Assembly: GCA_051650305.1 (NCBI GenBank) | Contig: JBOFIT010000012.1 | Coordinates: 1-63,761, forward strand | Direction: 5' to 3' | Source of the DNA: JBOFDK01 sp051650305 | Lineage (GTDB): Bacteria > Bacillota > Clostridia > Lachnospirales > Cellulosilyticaceae | DNA: 63,761 bases | Shown here: positions 9,307-17,474 of the stretch, in pieces | Layout: each line of letters opens with the position of its first letter | How positions within the stretch are numbered: position 1 is the first letter of the stretch | Position numbers and translations under genes: made by a program | The notes under the pieces: model-generated | Told to the model about the DNA's origin: nothing | Database searches by the model: none | The model's input: the letters and a program-made list of their open reading frames with translations, nothing else

Positions 9307-10161
9307 TCAGTGGGTGTAATTATTAAGGTTTTTCAGATGCTCATCTAACCATCCTAAAATATCTTGGGTGATTTTGGCCACTTCTTCATCTAAATCATGT
9401 AGCAAATCATGCATACACCCTGGGTATTCAATGATTGTTTTATCTTCACATACCATTTTTTTAAGCATATCTCTATTTCTAGAAATAGGAATCACAAAGT
9501 CCTTATCGCCCATTAAGAAAAGACAGGATTTCGTATACTCTGCTACATGCTCCCTCGCATAAAGAATGCCTACTCTTAAAAACTGATCCATGAATCTTAG
9601 TGTGGCGTAAGAGTTGGTCTCTGCATCTTTTTTAAAGGCCTTCATATACATTTCATTACGGGTTGCAATACTTTCACCGCCTCGGTGAATCTTCACATCC
9701 CCCATCAGACTTCCCATGCTTTCATAAAAAACACTAGGAAGGTTTTTACACCCCGTAGGTACCCCTAAAGCAGGTGCAGAGAAAATCTGACCTGTAATGG
9801 TGTCTGGATACTTCATTCCATAAAGGAAAGTAATGAGTCCTCCCATCGAATGCCCAAAAGTGACAATCGCCTTGCCGTAGGGCTTTAAATAATCCACGAT
9901 GCACTTCATGTCTTCCACAAAATCAAAAAAATCCTCGATATCCCCTTCTGGACCTTCAGACCGTCCATTACCTCTATGGTCTATAAGGCAAACCCCCATC
10001 TGGTGTTGTACAAGCTTACCTGCAAAGTCAACGTATCTTCCTGAATGCTCCATATAACCATGGGCAATGACAATAATGACTTTTGCTTGTGACGGAATAT
10101 CTTTTCTAATAAAAATTTTCTTATCATCTTTTCCATAAACATAGGTTTCTAGTAGATTCAT
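9307..10161 (-). CDS. Alpha/beta hydrolase (serine aminopeptidase S33 / monoacylglycerol lipase-like)
   Basis: 284 residues with the alpha/beta-hydrolase layout: HGYMEHSGRY oxyanion region (about 34-43), nucleophile S105 in GHSMGG, probable acid D221 in GDKDFVIP and H251 in GCMHDLLHD. This is the Hydrolase_4 pattern shared by monoglyceride lipases and lysophospholipases (PldB-like). There is no signal peptide, so it is cytoplasmic. GGAGG precedes the ATG, and it lies 9 bp after the exonuclease gene, probably the same operon. The likely substrates are lipid or other esters, but specificity cannot be read from sequence. Confidence 0.8.
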   Translation of the reverse strand: MNLLETYVYGKDDKKIFIRKDIPSQAKVIIVIAHGYMEHSGRYVDFAGKLVQHQMGVCLIDHRGNGRSEGPEGDIEDFFDFVEDMKCIVDYLKPYGKAIVTFGHSMGGLITFLYGMKYPDTITGQIFSAPALGVPTGCKNLPSVFYESMGSLMGDVKIHRGGESIATRNEMYMKAFKKDAETNSYATLRFMDQFLRVGILYAREHVAEYTKSCLFLMGDKDFVIPISRNRDMLKKMVCEDKTIIEYPGCMHDLLHDLDEEVAKITQDILGWLDEHLKNLNNYTH

Positions 10162-10170
10162 ACTAACCTC

Positions 10171-10878
10171 CTATCGCTTACCATACTCCCTTATAATGCC
10201 ATCAATCCACTTACTAGCCTCTGACTTGGTATAGGTATCTATTGGTTTTTCTAATTCTATTTTATGCATTTCACACAGATTTAATAGGTACTTTTTTTGT
10301 TTTGGTGTAATAGGCACAAGTTTAGGCATATCCCACTCAATACGCTCTGGTACGAAAGCCTCTGGACATTGTTTATAAAAAGCATCTTCTAGTTTTCTAA
10401 AAAGCTCATACGTCGCATAAGCGTCATCATAAGCCCTATGTGCATTGGTCAATGTAATGTCATAATACCCACATAAATCCCCCAACTTACGACTCGGTAA
10501 ATCCTGCAAAAACTTACGCGCAAGGATCAGTGTATCCACTGCTTCTTTTTCAAACTTGAGGCCTACCTTCGTTGCCTTTACTTTTAGCATACGATAATCA
10601 AATACAATAACATTATGTCCTACAAGGGGGACATCTTCACAAAATGCCACAAAGGCAGGCATCACTTCTTCAATAGTCGGCGCATCTTCAAGCATCGCAT
10701 TATCAATGCCTGTAATGGAAGTGATATATTCCGTAATCACTTGTGGCGTATAGATTAGTTGATTAAAGGTTTTCTTTACTTGGTTATTCTCTATAAAAAC
10801 CGCACCTATTTCGATAATGTCGCTTTCTAGTGGCTTGGTTCCTGTGGTTTCAATATCTACTACAACATATTTATTCAT
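10171..10878 (-). CDS. DnaQ-like 3'-5' exonuclease (DEDDh family)
   Basis: 235 residues. The ExoI motif is VVVDIETTG (D8, E10), ExoII lies in GHNVIVFDYRML, and the ExoIII region is NAHRAYDDAYAT with the DEDDh histidine. It matches the epsilon/PolC-type exonuclease domain. The C-terminal third (PKQKKYLLNLCEMHKIELE) is a helical tail seen in stand-alone clostridial homologues. No polymerase domain is fused. GAAGGAGC precedes the ATG. It probably acts in DNA repair or RNA/DNA end trimming. Confidence 0.8.
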   Translation of the reverse strand: MNKYVVVDIETTGTKPLESDIIEIGAVFIENNQVKKTFNQLIYTPQVITEYITSITGIDNAMLEDAPTIEEVMPAFVAFCEDVPLVGHNVIVFDYRMLKVKATKVGLKFEKEAVDTLILARKFLQDLPSRKLGDLCGYYDITLTNAHRAYDDAYATYELFRKLEDAFYKQCPEAFVPERIEWDMPKLVPITPKQKKYLLNLCEMHKIELEKPIDTYTKSEASKWIDGIIREYGKR

Positions 10879-11024
10879 AAGTCTAGCTCCTTCTTGTTTC
10901 TCTTCTCTATTTTACCCTATTTCTCATGGTTTTCAATAGCCTACCACCCTAACCTTAGTGATTTTTCGCTAAATTTTTTTTGTTTTTTTATGCAAAAAAT
11001 CAGCATCTATTTTTCCAAAATCCA

Positions 11025-11113
11025 TTGACAAATTTTTCTTAATAGACTGTATTGTTTTTTCAACTTATGCAATATATAGTATATATAGCGTTGCACATGA
11101 ATAGATATTGTAT
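11025..11113 (+). promoter_or_regulatory. nrdD promoter with two NrdR-like boxes
   Basis: TTGACA (11025-11030), a 17-bp spacer and TGTATT (11048-11053) give a sigma-A promoter. Downstream lie CAATATATAGTAT (from 11070) and ATAGATATTGTAT (from 11101), both close to the NrdR consensus (CWATATWTWGT core). They are exactly 31 bp apart, the three-helical-turn spacing known for NrdR tandem sites. Their position just after the -10 suits repression of nrdDG when dATP is high. The match is by eye, without a scoring matrix. The rest of 10879-11155 holds only T-rich sequence and the ribosome site. Confidence 0.65.
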
Positions 11114-11155
11114 GTGCACTTCTTTTTTGCAAACTTTTAAATCAGGGGGATTACT

Positions 11156-13270
11156 ATGGAATACTATGTCATTAAAAGGGATGGGCGCAAAGTAACCTAT
11201 CAATCCGAAAAAATTCATCACGCACTTTTAAAATCCGCTAAAGACCTTCATTTACAGTTGGATATCACACGTGTAACCGAAGAAGTGGAAAAGCGTATAC
11301 AAGCGAATGCCTTATATGAAATCAGCGTGGAAGCGATACAAGACCTTATCGAGCAGACTTTAGTGGAGCTTGACTTATCGGATATGAAATATACTTATGC
11401 CAATTACCGCAAGGAACGTACCCGCATCCGCGACTTAAAATCTGAGTTGATGGATACGGTCCATGCTATTGGCATTGAGACAGATCGAGATAATGCAAAC
11501 GTTGGCAATAACTTTTCTTCAAAGCTTTTACGCATTGCCAGCGAGACAAATAAATGGCACAATCTTTCTATTATGCCAAAGCACCTTGCCAAACACCATG
11601 AATTAGGGGACCTTTATTATCATGATTTAGACAGCTATAACCTTACGACCAACTGTCTACATATTGATACAGGCATGGTTTTTGAACAAGGGTTTAACAC
11701 CGGCTATGGTACCATCAAAAAACCAAAACGTATCGAGTCTGCTGCCGAACTTAGCTGCATACTCCTTCAATCTTCTCAAAACGATATGTTTGGGGGGCAA
11801 TCTCATGTCAACTTCGATAATGATATGGCACCTTATGTAGGCTATACCCGTAGTGAAATTGAAACCGAATATGCACCACTTACACAAGTGATGGACCCAC
11901 AGGCTTTCCAAACATTTATAGAAGAAAAACTCAAACTTCGTGTCCATCAAGCCATGCAAGGCATTGTATACAACTTAAACACCATGCATTCTCGCGCAGG
12001 TTCACAAGTTCCCTTTAGCAGTCTCAACATCGGTGTCCCAACGACCAAAGATGCCGCGCTTGTGTGTGAAATTTTCTTATTAGAATATGAGAAAGGCTTA
12101 GGCAAAGCCGAGCAACCTATCTTCCCAAATATTATCTTCCGCGTCAAATCGGGGGTTAACAGAGAAAAAACGGATCCATACTACCACCTCTTCAAGCTTG
12201 CTTGCCGTGTGGCTTCTTCACGTATGAATCCAACCTTTATGAACTTAGATGCAGACTTTAATTTACAGTACTACAACAAAGGCATCTTACCTGCAACCAT
12301 GGGCTGTCGTACCTATGTGTGTGCAAACATCAATGGGCCTGAAGGGCCAAACCGCCGTGGTAACAATGCACCGACGACACTCAACCTGCCACGTATTGGT
12401 ATTCTAGCTGAGCAAGACTTAGACCGCTTCTGGGTACTTCTGGATGAACGTCTTCACTGGGCAAAAGAATCCCTCCTTCATCGCTACAAGGTTTTAAAAC
12501 GCCTCAAAGTCAAAGACCTACCTTTTGTAGCTGGTCAAGGCTTGATGCTAGGCTCTGAAGGTCTCACACCAGATGATTCTATCGAACCTATCCTTAAAAA
12601 TGGTACGTGGTCCATCGGCTTTATCGGTCTTGCAGAAACCCTTACCGCTCTCGTAGGTGCACATCACGGCGAAAGCGACGAAGCCCGTGAACTTGGCTAC
12701 CGCATCATAGGCCGTATACGCGACTTCTTAGACAAAACAACTGAGGATACACAACTCAACTGGAGTTGCTATGCCACACCTGCTGAAGGCCTTAGTGGTA
12801 AATTCATCGCCCAAGACCGTGCCCGCTTTGGTAGCATTCCTGGCGTTACAGATAAAGACTACTACACCAACAGCTTCCACTTGCCTGTATCTTTCCCTAT
12901 TTCTATCATTGATAAAATTCAAATCGAAGCAGACTTCCACAAGCTTTGTAACGCAGGCCATATCAGCTATATTGAAGTAGATGGGTATCCTACACCAGAA
13001 ACCATCGAAAAGATCATTACGTATGCTTATACTCAGTCAAACATCAGCTATATGGGTATCAACTTCCATCTTCGCTACTGTAAAGACTGTGGGGAAACCA
13101 TCAATGATTCCGTGAAGGCTTGTCCCGCTTGTGGCAGTATGTCTATCCAAGGCATTAGCCGTGTCACCGGCTATCTCAGCCTTGATGAACGCTTTGGTAG
13201 TGGCAAAGCAAGTGAGCGTGATGATCGTCTCTGCCATGACGGCAACCATCATCACACCTATTCTGTATGA
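11156..13270 (+). CDS. nrdD: Anaerobic ribonucleoside-triphosphate reductase (class III)
   Basis: 704 residues. An N-terminal ATP-cone (about 1-95, beginning YVIKRDGRKV) precedes the glycyl-radical barrel. The C-terminus has a zinc site of two CxxC pairs (CKDCG and CPACG) followed by RVTGYLSLDERFGSGK, whose Gly in RVTGYL is the expected radical site. It reduces NTPs to dNTPs without oxygen, using a radical installed by NrdG. AGGGGG precedes the ATG, and nrdG overlaps by 4 bp. Length and motifs are normal. The NrdR-like promoter implies dNTP-dependent control. Confidence 0.97.
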   Translation: MEYYVIKRDGRKVTYQSEKIHHALLKSAKDLHLQLDITRVTEEVEKRIQANALYEISVEAIQDLIEQTLVELDLSDMKYTYANYRKERTRIRDLKSELMDTVHAIGIETDRDNANVGNNFSSKLLRIASETNKWHNLSIMPKHLAKHHELGDLYYHDLDSYNLTTNCLHIDTGMVFEQGFNTGYGTIKKPKRIESAAELSCILLQSSQNDMFGGQSHVNFDNDMAPYVGYTRSEIETEYAPLTQVMDPQAFQTFIEEKLKLRVHQAMQGIVYNLNTMHSRAGSQVPFSSLNIGVPTTKDAALVCEIFLLEYEKGLGKAEQPIFPNIIFRVKSGVNREKTDPYYHLFKLACRVASSRMNPTFMNLDADFNLQYYNKGILPATMGCRTYVCANINGPEGPNRRGNNAPTTLNLPRIGILAEQDLDRFWVLLDERLHWAKESLLHRYKVLKRLKVKDLPFVAGQGLMLGSEGLTPDDSIEPILKNGTWSIGFIGLAETLTALVGAHHGESDEARELGYRIIGRIRDFLDKTTEDTQLNWSCYATPAEGLSGKFIAQDRARFGSIPGVTDKDYYTNSFHLPVSFPISIIDKIQIEADFHKLCNAGHISYIEVDGYPTPETIEKIITYAYTQSNISYMGINFHLRYCKDCGETINDSVKACPACGSMSIQGISRVTGYLSLDERFGSGKASERDDRLCHDGNHHHTYSV

Positions 13271-13761
13271 TGCCCTCTTTACAAGTGGCAGGTTTTTTAG
13301 ATCATTCCACCGTCAATGGCGAAGGCTTTCGCACCACCCTTTTTCTTTCTGGCTGTCGTCACCGATGCCCTGGATGCCACAATCCCGAAACCCAAGCCTT
13401 TGACTACGGTGAAGTCTTACCACTTGATACCCTACTTAGTCGTATCAAGAAAAACCTACCCCTTATAGACGGTGTCACCTTATCTGGTGGGGACCCTTTC
13501 GAACAAGCAGATGCAGTGTATACCCTTCTTACCCACTTAAAGTCACTTCACCTTTCGGTATGGGTCTATACCGGCTATACTTACGAAGCCCTCCAGAAAA
13601 ATCCTAGTTTCGCGAAGCTACTGCCACTCATTGATGTCTTGGTAGATGGCCCCTATGTGGCTTCTCTGCATACCGATACCCTGCGCTACATCGGTTCCTC
13701 TAATCAACGCATCCTCAAGCTTACAGCAGGAAAAATCGCAGAGACACTCCACTTCAAGTAA
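13267..13761 (+). CDS. nrdG: Anaerobic ribonucleotide reductase-activating protein (radical SAM)
   Basis: 164 residues. CRHRCPGC is the CxxxCxxC cluster motif that binds [4Fe-4S] and SAM, and LSGGDPFEQ is the SAM-binding glycine motif. It installs the glycyl radical on NrdD. The start ATG overlaps the nrdD stop (ATGA), indicating translational coupling. The C-terminal GSSNQRIL motif is shared with the second NrdG at the right edge of the window. Confidence 0.95.
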   Translation: MMPSLQVAGFLDHSTVNGEGFRTTLFLSGCRHRCPGCHNPETQAFDYGEVLPLDTLLSRIKKNLPLIDGVTLSGGDPFEQADAVYTLLTHLKSLHLSVWVYTGYTYEALQKNPSFAKLLPLIDVLVDGPYVASLHTDTLRYIGSSNQRILKLTAGKIAETLHFK

Positions 13762-13767
13762 ATACAT

Positions 13768-13809
13768 AAAAAAAATAAATCTAGGCGACATCGCCTAGAT
13801 TTATTTTTT
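13768..13809. terminator. Bidirectional terminator between nrdG and the YdcZ-like gene
   Basis: AAATAAATCTAGGCGA and TCGCCTAGATTTATTT form a perfect inverted repeat with a 2-base loop, flanked by A and T tracts on both sides. It overlaps the stop codon of the convergent gene, so it can serve both strands. Confidence 0.85.
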
Positions 13810-14229
13810 CCATTTAAATAAGATAATCCCTATGATAATAATACCAATACTTATAATCTTCATCCAACTAAAGCTAGCTTTTTCAGTTCCAAAAAGCCCA
13901 AAAACTTCAATTAGATAAGACCCGATCATCTGAGCAATCAATATAAGCATAGTCGCTTGTGCCGGACCTAGTTTGGTAATGGATACAATGACTGTATACA
14001 CAATCCCTGCACCTAGTACCCCACCTAGCAAATACCATTTATTCACTTGGCGTAGCCCTTCGAGACTTGCGTCTCTCACAAACATCAGTACAATCAAACT
14101 GGTCACAAGCCCTACCCCATGCACAATGGCATTGGTAAACCATGTCCCTGCTTTTTCTTGAACCCGTGTATTAAATACGCCTTGTATACTCATCAAAAGC
14201 CCTGATACAAGTGCAACAATTTGTCCCAT
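13801..14229 (-). CDS. YdcZ-like DMT superfamily membrane protein (DUF606)
   Basis: 142 residues with about five hydrophobic helices. The N-terminus MGQIVALVSGLLMSIQGVFN and the inner GGVLGAGIVYTVIVSITKLG are typical of the DUF606/YdcZ branch of drug/metabolite transporters. GGAGGCGACT precedes the ATG. It is monocistronic, ending in the shared terminator. Members often work as small paired transporters, but no partner is adjacent. The substrate is unknown. Confidence 0.75.
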   Translation of the reverse strand: MGQIVALVSGLLMSIQGVFNTRVQEKAGTWFTNAIVHGVGLVTSLIVLMFVRDASLEGLRQVNKWYLLGGVLGAGIVYTVIVSITKLGPAQATMLILIAQMIGSYLIEVFGLFGTEKASFSWMKIISIGIIIIGIILFKWKK

Positions 14230-14289
14230 AGTCGCCTCCTAAGCATCATATACTCCGCTTAGTTTGGACATTTTTTTTCCTTTTATACT

Positions 14290-15297
14290 TTATAGCAAAG
14301 AAATCCCTGCTTTTTCACAAGCTTCGATCATCTCATCTTGCCACAAAGATGCTTGCACTTCACCAATATGTGCTTTATGCAAGAAAAACATACAGATACG
14401 AGATTGGCCGATACCGCCACCCACTGTATAAGGAAGCTGACCTTTTAGTAAGAGCTGATGGAATACAAGTTCACTTCTTTCTTTACATCCTGCTTTCTCA
14501 AGCTGTGCTAGCAATGCTTCTTCATCCACGCGGATTCCCATAGATGAAAGTTCAAAGCCTTGCTCAAGGAGTGGATTCCAAAACATAATATCCCCATTTA
14601 AAGCCCAATCATCATAGTCAGGTGCACGACCATCATGTCTTTCACCATTGCTAAGCACATCCCCTATCTTCATAATGAAGACTGCTTTCATTTCTTTACA
14701 GATGGCATTTTCTCTTTCTTTTCCTGTCATATTTGGATAACGCGCTAAAAGTTCTTCAGTAGTAATAAAAGTAATCTCATCTGGCAACCATTTCTCAAGG
14801 GCAGGGTACTCATGAATAATATAATTCTCTGTCTTTAAAAAGGCATTGTAAATCTTACTTACCGTCTCTTTTAAGTACGCTTCTGTACGCATTTCTTTTG
14901 TGATTACCTTTTCCCAGTCCCACTGATCCACATAGATTGAATGGAGATTATCCAGTTCTTCGTCACGACGAATAGCATTCATATCTGTATAAAGACCTTC
15001 GTCCACCTGAAAACCATAACGTGCCAATGCCATACGCTTCCACTTTGCTAGGGAGTGTACAATTTCCACCACTGCTCCCCCATCATCACTTACATCAAAA
15101 GCCACTGCACGTTCTGTCCCATTCAAATTATCATTAAGCCCTGTCTCTGGTTTGACAAAAAGTGGTGCCGATACACGTGTTAAGTAAAGTTCATAGGCTA
15201 AAGCACTTTCAAAATAATCTTTAAGCTTTTTAATAGCTACTTCTGTTTCTCTAAGGTCTAGACAAGATGTATAGCCCTTTGGAATTGTAAGTTTCAT
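14290..15297 (-). CDS. asnA: Aspartate-ammonia ligase (asparagine synthetase A)
   Basis: 335 residues from MKLTIPKGYTSCLDLRETEV; GGGGGTG lies just upstream of this ATG, so I prefer it to an in-frame start 33 bp earlier. The class-II aminoacyl-tRNA synthetase-like fold is visible in LTRVSAPLFV, FDVSDDGGAVVEIVHSLAKWKR and the C-terminal GGGIGQSRICM. It makes asparagine from aspartate, ammonia and ATP. Length matches E. coli AsnA (330). Its promoter lies inside the terminator-like palindrome of the upstream GntR gene. Confidence 0.95.
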   Translation of the reverse strand: MKLTIPKGYTSCLDLRETEVAIKKLKDYFESALAYELYLTRVSAPLFVKPETGLNDNLNGTERAVAFDVSDDGGAVVEIVHSLAKWKRMALARYGFQVDEGLYTDMNAIRRDEELDNLHSIYVDQWDWEKVITKEMRTEAYLKETVSKIYNAFLKTENYIIHEYPALEKWLPDEITFITTEELLARYPNMTGKERENAICKEMKAVFIMKIGDVLSNGERHDGRAPDYDDWALNGDIMFWNPLLEQGFELSSMGIRVDEEALLAQLEKAGCKERSELVFHQLLLKGQLPYTVGGGIGQSRICMFFLHKAHIGEVQASLWQDEMIEACEKAGISLL

Positions 15298-15320
15298 ACA
15301 TTCACCCCCGGTTAGCAATA

Positions 15321-15369
15321 AAAAAATCATTTATTTAAGCATTATACTTAAATAAATGATTTTTTTCAA
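15321..15369 (-). promoter_or_regulatory. asnA promoter embedded in a long inverted repeat / GntR-gene terminator
   Basis: On the minus strand TTGAAA (15364-15369), a 17-bp spacer and TATAAT (15341-15346) form a near-consensus sigma-A promoter. The -10 lies in the loop of a palindrome, AAATCATTTATTTAAG / CTTAAATAAATGATTT, followed by T residues. Transcripts from the GntR gene would read the whole hairpin as a terminator, whereas asnA transcripts start inside it. Alternatively the palindrome is an operator. Confidence 0.7.
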
Positions 15370-15384
15370 TACAAATCTTGCAAT

Positions 15385-16098
15385 TTACTCAAAAGGCAAA
15401 ATTTTATTCCAATCTAGTTTTTCTATATTTCCGTAGTGTGTTTCTAGATAATCCGAAAAAACTTGTTGAATTATTTCACTACGTTCTTGGATAAGCTGTG
15501 AAAGTTCTGTCTTTTTCCCTTGCTTTAAAAGTTCCAAAATGTGCTTGTAATGAGATTTATCATTTCTTAATTCTGGAATAGTATAAAAGATATAATTCAA
15601 ATATCTTTCTACTCTTACAAACATCTTTTCATAAATGGCATTAAGCTCCACATTACCTGCCATCTCACAAAGCAATAAGTAAAAAAGCCTGTTGTACCTA
15701 CTAAAAATAAAAAAGTCTTCTGTTTGCTCCATCTTATGGACAAGGAGTTCCATCTTTTCTAGTTTTTCCTGTGGCGGTCTATAAATAAGCATCACACTGC
15801 CTACTTCCATCACCTTCCGTACTTCAAACAACGCTTTCATCTCTTGTAAACTAAGCTCCGTCACCAATGCCCCTTTGTTTCGTATACACTTGACAAGTTG
15901 CATCCCTTCTAGCTGAATCAAAGCTTCTCTTACTGGAATCAAGCTTACTTCGAATTGCTTTGCGATCTCATCTTGCTTAAGCTGTACTCCCCCCTTGAAT
16001 TCACCACGCACAATGGCTTCTTTTAATGCCTCAGCTACCAAATCTGGCATATTTCTGTAAGTCTTAATTTTAGATAATGCAAATAATTCATCTCTCAT
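15385..16098 (-). CDS. GntR family transcriptional regulator (FadR/FCD type)
   Basis: 237 residues from MRDELFALSK. The N-terminal winged helix contains VRGEFKGGVQLKQDEIAKQF and VSLIPVREAL, and the C-terminal all-helical FCD effector domain follows. No Shine-Dalgarno is visible, and a TATAAT sits only about 7 bp before the ATG, suggesting a leaderless mRNA; the alternative upstream TTG start also lacks a good site. It diverges from a TetR gene and precedes asnA across a terminator. The effector is probably a small carboxylate, as for other FCD regulators. The target is unknown. Confidence 0.8.
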   Translation of the reverse strand: MRDELFALSKIKTYRNMPDLVAEALKEAIVRGEFKGGVQLKQDEIAKQFEVSLIPVREALIQLEGMQLVKCIRNKGALVTELSLQEMKALFEVRKVMEVGSVMLIYRPPQEKLEKMELLVHKMEQTEDFFIFSRYNRLFYLLLCEMAGNVELNAIYEKMFVRVERYLNYIFYTIPELRNDKSHYKHILELLKQGKKTELSQLIQERSEIIQQVFSDYLETHYGNIEKLDWNKILPFE

Positions 16099-16104
16099 AG
16101 CTTT

Positions 16105-16175
16105 ATTATAGCAAATCTTACACAAAAAAACTAATATATTCCCCTTTTTTCTGCTATAATAAATAAATGAAAGGA
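16105..16175. promoter_or_regulatory. Divergent promoter region between GntR and TetR genes
   Basis: Two TATAAT elements face away from each other: minus strand at 16105-16110 and plus strand at 16155-16160. Both lie in a TGCTATAATAAA context (extended -10). Neither has a convincing -35. AAAGGAG at 16169-16175 serves the TetR gene, with 8 bp to the ATG at 16184. Confidence 0.5.
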
Positions 16176-16183
16176 GTATGCAA

Positions 16184-16786
16184 ATGCCTAAAATTATACC
16201 TGATATTGATGAGCGTATCGAAGCGAGTGCACTGGCGCTCTTTAACGCATACGACTATAACCAAGTGGATATGAAAATGATTGCTAAAAACTGTCATATT
16301 GCAGTAGGGACTTTATATAATTATTATCCTAATAAAAGACAGCTTTTCATCCATATCCTTCGCAAAACATGGCATGTTACTGCCATTTCCTTAGATGAAG
16401 TCTACCAAACGTATGCCTTACCTGAAGAAAAGTTATCTCATAGTATAGAAGTTTTATATGATGATTCAGTACAACGTCGTGGCATGGTTAAACATATTTA
16501 TAAAATCTTATCTGGTCTAGAATCTGATGATGAGATGCTAGAACTTTTTGATCTTCTTTTTTCAAGGGTAGTTAAACTTTTTCAACCTTTCGAGAAGAAA
16601 AGCTTTTCTTGCAATCAAGATATGATCGATGATTACTTAGCTAAGTCCCTTATCCTCATTATCCAAAAGACCATTATTGCAAATCCTACCTCCCGCGAAG
16701 ATAATCTTCATTTTATACAAGATTTTTTCTACAATTCACTTCACGTGGACATCGCTTTAAAAAAGAATTACCTTAAGACGCACTAA
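16184..16786 (+). CDS. TetR family transcriptional regulator
   Basis: 200 residues from MPKIIPDIDERIEASAL. I chose the second ATG because the AAAGGAG site is only 2 bp from the first (16178) but 8 bp from this one. The helix-turn-helix is VDMKMIAKNCHIAVGTLYNY, followed by the usual YPNKRQLF. The ligand domain is variable and uninformative. It is divergent from the GntR gene and ends overlapping the convergent ung gene by 4 bp. No obvious target gene adjoins. Confidence 0.85.
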   Translation: MPKIIPDIDERIEASALALFNAYDYNQVDMKMIAKNCHIAVGTLYNYYPNKRQLFIHILRKTWHVTAISLDEVYQTYALPEEKLSHSIEVLYDDSVQRRGMVKHIYKILSGLESDDEMLELFDLLFSRVVKLFQPFEKKSFSCNQDMIDDYLAKSLILIIQKTIIANPTSREDNLHFIQDFFYNSLHVDIALKKNYLKTH

Positions 16787-17457
16787 AGGTTAGGAATCTG
16801 CCACTTAATAGGCACCTTACCTTGTTCTACTAAAAGTTCATTTACTTTTTTGAAATGATCACACCCTAGAAAGCCTCGATAAGCTGAAAGGGGACTAGGG
16901 TGTACCGTAGACAATACAATATGCTTTGGATTTGTCAGAAGAGCTTCTTTCTTTTTCGCTGGGCTTCCCCATAGTAAAAAGATCACAGGCTCTTCTTTTT
17001 CATTGAGTAACGAAATGATGCGGTCTGTCAACATCTCCCACCCTTTCTTTTGATGGGAGCCCGCCTTATGTGCCCTTACGGTTAAGACAGTATTCAGTAG
17101 CAATACCCCTTGTTCTGCCCAAGGCACTAAATACCCATTATTAGGGATAAAGCACCCAAGGCTCATTTCCAATTCTTTATACATATTTTGTAATGACGGT
17201 GGCGTTTTAATCCCTGGTCTTACGGAAAATGACATGCCATGTGCTTGCCCTGGTCCATGATAAGGGTCCTGGCCTAATATCACTACCTTTGTATCCGCAT
17301 AACTCGTCGTTCGCAAGGCGTTAAAGATATCCTCCTTAGGTGGATATACCGTATGCTCGGCGTATTCTTCTTTCAAAAATGCTCTTAATGCCAAATAATA
17401 CGGCTTTTTAAATTCGTCCTCTAAATAACTATCCCAATCATTACCTAATACTACCAT
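16783..17457 (-). CDS. ung: Uracil-DNA glycosylase (family 1)
   Basis: 224 residues. Motif 1 is GQDPYHGPGQAHG with the catalytic Asp, the uracil-binding block is LLLNTVLTVRAHKAGSH, and the DNA-intercalating motif is HPSPLSAYRGF. It excises uracil from DNA and is of normal length. It overlaps the convergent TetR gene at the stop codons and precedes the YitT gene with 17 bp spacing toward its upstream neighbour, so it may share that transcript. Confidence 0.96.
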   Translation of the reverse strand: MVVLGNDWDSYLEDEFKKPYYLALRAFLKEEYAEHTVYPPKEDIFNALRTTSYADTKVVILGQDPYHGPGQAHGMSFSVRPGIKTPPSLQNMYKELEMSLGCFIPNNGYLVPWAEQGVLLLNTVLTVRAHKAGSHQKKGWEMLTDRIISLLNEKEEPVIFLLWGSPAKKKEALLTNPKHIVLSTVHPSPLSAYRGFLGCDHFKKVNELLVEQGKVPIKWQIPNL

Positions 17458-17474
17458 TCATCTGCCTCTTTTCT

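Noticed and set aside
15298..15384. T-box leader for asnA
   Set aside because: The leader is only about 35 nt after the predicted start, too short for a T-box, and the T-box core sequence is absent.
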